Shown piece after piece: positions 8,228-9,937 of a DNA stretch of 9,937 nt. The stretch is from Pseudomonadota bacterium (GTDB taxonomy: Bacteria; Pseudomonadota; Alphaproteobacteria; Rhizobiales; Xanthobacteraceae). The translations under genes were made by a program, and so were the position numbers. The notes under the pieces were generated by a model, which worked only from the letters and a program-made list of their open reading frames with translations, was not told the DNA's origin and made no database searches. How positions within the stretch are numbered: the first letter of the stretch is position 1; each line of letters begins with the position of its first letter. Location of the stretch: positions 1 through 9,937 of the forward strand of contig JAEYTJ010000131.1 in the NCBI GenBank assembly GCA_023434095.1, read 5' to 3'.

Positions 8228-8532
8228 GCACCTCGCAGGCGCTGCTCGTCGTCTTCGCCATGGCGCTCGTGACCTATGCGACGCGGGCGGGCGGCATTTT
8301 TCTCGTCGGCTTCGTGCCGATGTCCGCCCGCACCGAGAATTTCCTGCGCTATCTCGCCGGCGCGGTGCTGGTGGCGCTGGTGGTGCCGGCGACGGTGCGC
8401 GGCGGGCCGGAAGGCTATGTCGCGGTCGGCGTCGCCATCCTCGCCCGGCTGCTTCTGCGCAAGGCGCTGCCGGCCATCGCCCTCGGCATCCTCGCCGCCG
8501 CGCTGTGGCGCGCCTATATGGGAGCGAGCTGA
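8224..8532 (+). CDS. azlD: AzlD family branched-chain amino acid exporter, small subunit
   Basis: A 102-residue membrane protein and the usual partner of AzlC in a two-component exporter. Four hydrophobic segments are visible at about 5-25, 40-58, 64-78 and 82-99. The family-typical VTYATRAGGIFL lies at about 16-27 and RLLLRKALPAIALG at about 75-88. The ATG at 8224 overlaps the azlC stop by four bases, giving translational coupling; the frame is open further upstream, but there it overlaps azlC. The length is typical (about 100-115). It ends 85 bases before dnaG, which is an unrelated housekeeping gene. Confidence 0.92.
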   Translation: MSTSQALLVVFAMALVTYATRAGGIFLVGFVPMSARTENFLRYLAGAVLVALVVPATVRGGPEGYVAVGVAILARLLLRKALPAIALGILAAALWRAYMGAS

Positions 8533-8578
8533 GGCCACCATCGACACTTCGGCACGCTTCTTGCGGCCGCCGGCTCCT

Positions 8579-8599
8579 GTTAGGTTCGGCCGCCCTAAC
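8579..8599. repeat. Inverted repeat upstream of dnaG
   Basis: GTTAGG (8579-8584) and CCTAAC (8594-8599) form a perfect six-base inverted repeat around nine bases, ending 18 bases before the dnaG ATG. It could be an operator, or a hairpin in the leader near the ribosome binding site. The 85-base azlD-dnaG gap shows no clear sigma-70 pair, although TTGCGG at 8561-8566 might be a -35. Chance occurrence is possible. Confidence 0.35.
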
Positions 8600-8617
8600 C
8601 GTTGAGACCTCGCCTCC

Positions 8618-9937
8618 ATGCGCTTTCCGCCCTCGTTCCTCGACGAGATACGCGCCCGCCTCCCGGTATCGGAGGTGGTGGGCAAGCGCGTGCAGCTGAA
8701 GAAGCAGGGGCGCGAATGGCGTGGCCTGTCGCCGTTCAACCCGGAGAAGACGCCGTCCTTCTATGTCAACGACCAGAAGGGCTTCTACCACTGCTTCTCC
8801 TCCGGCAAGCACGGCGACCAGTTCGACTTCCTGATGGATGTCGAGGGTCTGCCCTTCCCGGAGGCGGTGGAGCGCCTCGCCTCCATGGCCGGCGTGGCGA
8901 TGCCGGTGCAGTCGCGCGAGGAGGAGAAGCGCGAGAGCCGGCGCAAGACGCTGCATGAGGTGATGGAACTCGCGGCACAATACTTCGAGGCGACCCTGCA
9001 GGGACGTGCCGGCGCCAAGGGGCGCGGCTATCTCGCCGATCGCGGCCTCGGGCCTTCGGTGCAGAAGCGCTTCCGCCTCGGCTACGCCCCGCCGGACCGG
9101 TTCGCGCTGAAGGAGGCACTGGGCGGGCGCGGCGTTCCGGTCGAGGACATGGTCGAGGCCGGGTTGCTGATTTCGGCCGAGGACATCGCCATCCCCTATG
9201 ACCGTTTTCGCGACCGTTTGATCTTTCCGATCACCGATCTGCGCGGGCGCGTGGTGGCCTTTGGCGGGCGGGCGCTGGAGAAGGACGTCCCGGCGAAATA
9301 TCTCAACTCGCCGGAAACGCCGCTCTTCCACAAGGGCGCGCTGCTCTACAACGCCTTCAACGCCCGTACGGCGGCGCATAACGGCGCCGCTGTCATCGCC
9401 GCCGAGGGCTATGTCGACGTCATCGCGCTGGTCGAGGCGGGCTTTGCCGGCGCGGTGGCGCCGCTCGGCACCGCACTCACCGAGGAACAACTGGCGCTGT
9501 TGTGGAAGATGGCGCCCGAGCCGGTGCTGCTGTTCGACGGCGACAAGGCCGGAAGGCGCGCCGCGTGGCGGGCGATGGATCTCGCTCTGCCGCATCTCAA
9601 GCCCGGCATGAGCCTTTCCTTCGGCCTGCTTCCCGAGGGGCAGGACCCGGACGATCTGGTCCGCGCCGGCGGACGCGAGGCGGTGGACGCTGTGCTGGCG
9701 CAGGCTCGCCCGTTGGCCGATGTGCTGTGGGCCCGCGAGATCGAAAGCGCGAGCGTCGACACCCCCGAGCGCCGGGCGGCGCTGGAGGCGCGGATCGGCG
9801 AGATCGTGAAGGTCATCGGCGACGAGACGGTGCGCAAGCATTACCGTGCCGAACTCATGGAGCGTTTCCGCCGCCTGTTCGCCTCGTCCGCCGGGCCGGG
9901 CGAGGGCGGGCGTCGCGGCTATGGCGACAATCAGGGC
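8618..9937 (+). CDS. dnaG: DNA primase, N-terminal 440 codons (3' end outside window)
   Basis: Primase that makes RNA primers at the replication fork with the DnaB helicase. The start is the ATG at 8618 (MRFPPSFLDEIRARLPVSEVVG). The zinc-ribbon region, residues about 35-67, keeps the primase fold signature (EKTPSF, FYHCF, GKHGD). However, the expected C-x2-H and C-x2-C ligands read S38, N41, C59 and S62, so only one is left. The catalytic core is intact. TOPRIM acidic residues are E263 in AAEGYVDV and D307 and D309 in LLFDGDKAGRRAA, and the core signatures DRFRDRLIFPI and KYLNSPETPLFHKG precede them. The helicase-binding C terminus is outside the window. The Shine-Dalgarno is weak. Upstream lies azlD, and yqeY, its common neighbour, is one step further. 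The frame is clean to the edge, so this is a cut gene, not a pseudogene. Confidence 0.96.
   Translation, partial: MRFPPSFLDEIRARLPVSEVVGKRVQLKKQGREWRGLSPFNPEKTPSFYVNDQKGFYHCFSSGKHGDQFDFLMDVEGLPFPEAVERLASMAGVAMPVQSREEEKRESRRKTLHEVMELAAQYFEATLQGRAGAKGRGYLADRGLGPSVQKRFRLGYAPPDRFALKEALGGRGVPVEDMVEAGLLISAEDIAIPYDRFRDRLIFPITDLRGRVVAFGGRALEKDVPAKYLNSPETPLFHKGALLYNAFNARTAAHNGAAVIAAEGYVDVIALVEAGFAGAVAPLGTALTEEQLALLWKMAPEPVLLFDGDKAGRRAAWRAMDLALPHLKPGMSLSFGLLPEGQDPDDLVRAGGREAVDAVLAQARPLADVLWAREIESASVDTPERRAALEARIGEIVKVIGDETVRKHYRAELMERFRRLFASSAGPGEGGRRGYGDNQG

Noticed and set aside
8222..9841. 539-codon open frame on the minus strand opposite azlD and dnaG
   Set aside because: Antisense of well-recognised genes, with low-complexity H, R and A composition and no recognisable motif.
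8618..9937. dnaG as a decayed gene because zinc ligands are missing
   Set aside because: The frame is intact and all catalytic TOPRIM residues are present. The substitutions keep the surrounding conserved signature, which points to a lineage trait.

Overview
The window is GC-rich chromosomal DNA, densely packed with genes and without mobile elements. Three signs point to an alphaproteobacterium, most likely Hyphomicrobiales (Xanthobacteraceae-like, lower confidence). They are the carA / yqeY / dnaG neighbourhood, a DnaG whose zinc-ribbon ligands are replaced as I recall from that order, and a GTTC-N7-GTTC LexA-type box. Protein sequences are full length and clean except the two genes cut by the window edges.

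Layout, left to right. On the minus strand, 1..1987 is carB (3' part missing), preceded by a hairpin-rich leader of about 190 bases that ends in a terminator-like stem-loop. Next come a YjlB-type cupin (2180..2677), a DUF4130-UdgX fusion (2744..4225), a radical SAM protein with a C-terminal helix-hairpin-helix (4222..5436), and carA (5553..6758). A 252-base divergent intergenic region separates these from the plus-strand genes: yqeY (7011..7466), azlC (7508..8227), azlD (8224..8532) and dnaG (8618 to the window end, 3' part missing).

The genes fall into four jobs. carA and carB encode the two subunits of carbamoyl phosphate synthetase (pyrimidine and arginine precursor), but they are separated by three unrelated genes. 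The radical SAM and UdgX genes form a translationally coupled DNA-repair pair. Their promoter contains a perfect GTTC-N7-GTTC box over its -10 hexamer, so the pair is probably SOS-induced; this is the most interesting observation here. yqeY and dnaG are the usual housekeeping pair (tRNA-amidotransferase-like protein and primase), split here by azlCD, a branched-chain amino-acid exporter pair with overlapping ATGA.

No stretch longer than 300 bases lacks a gene. I saw no tRNA, rRNA, CRISPR array, insertion sequence or integration site.
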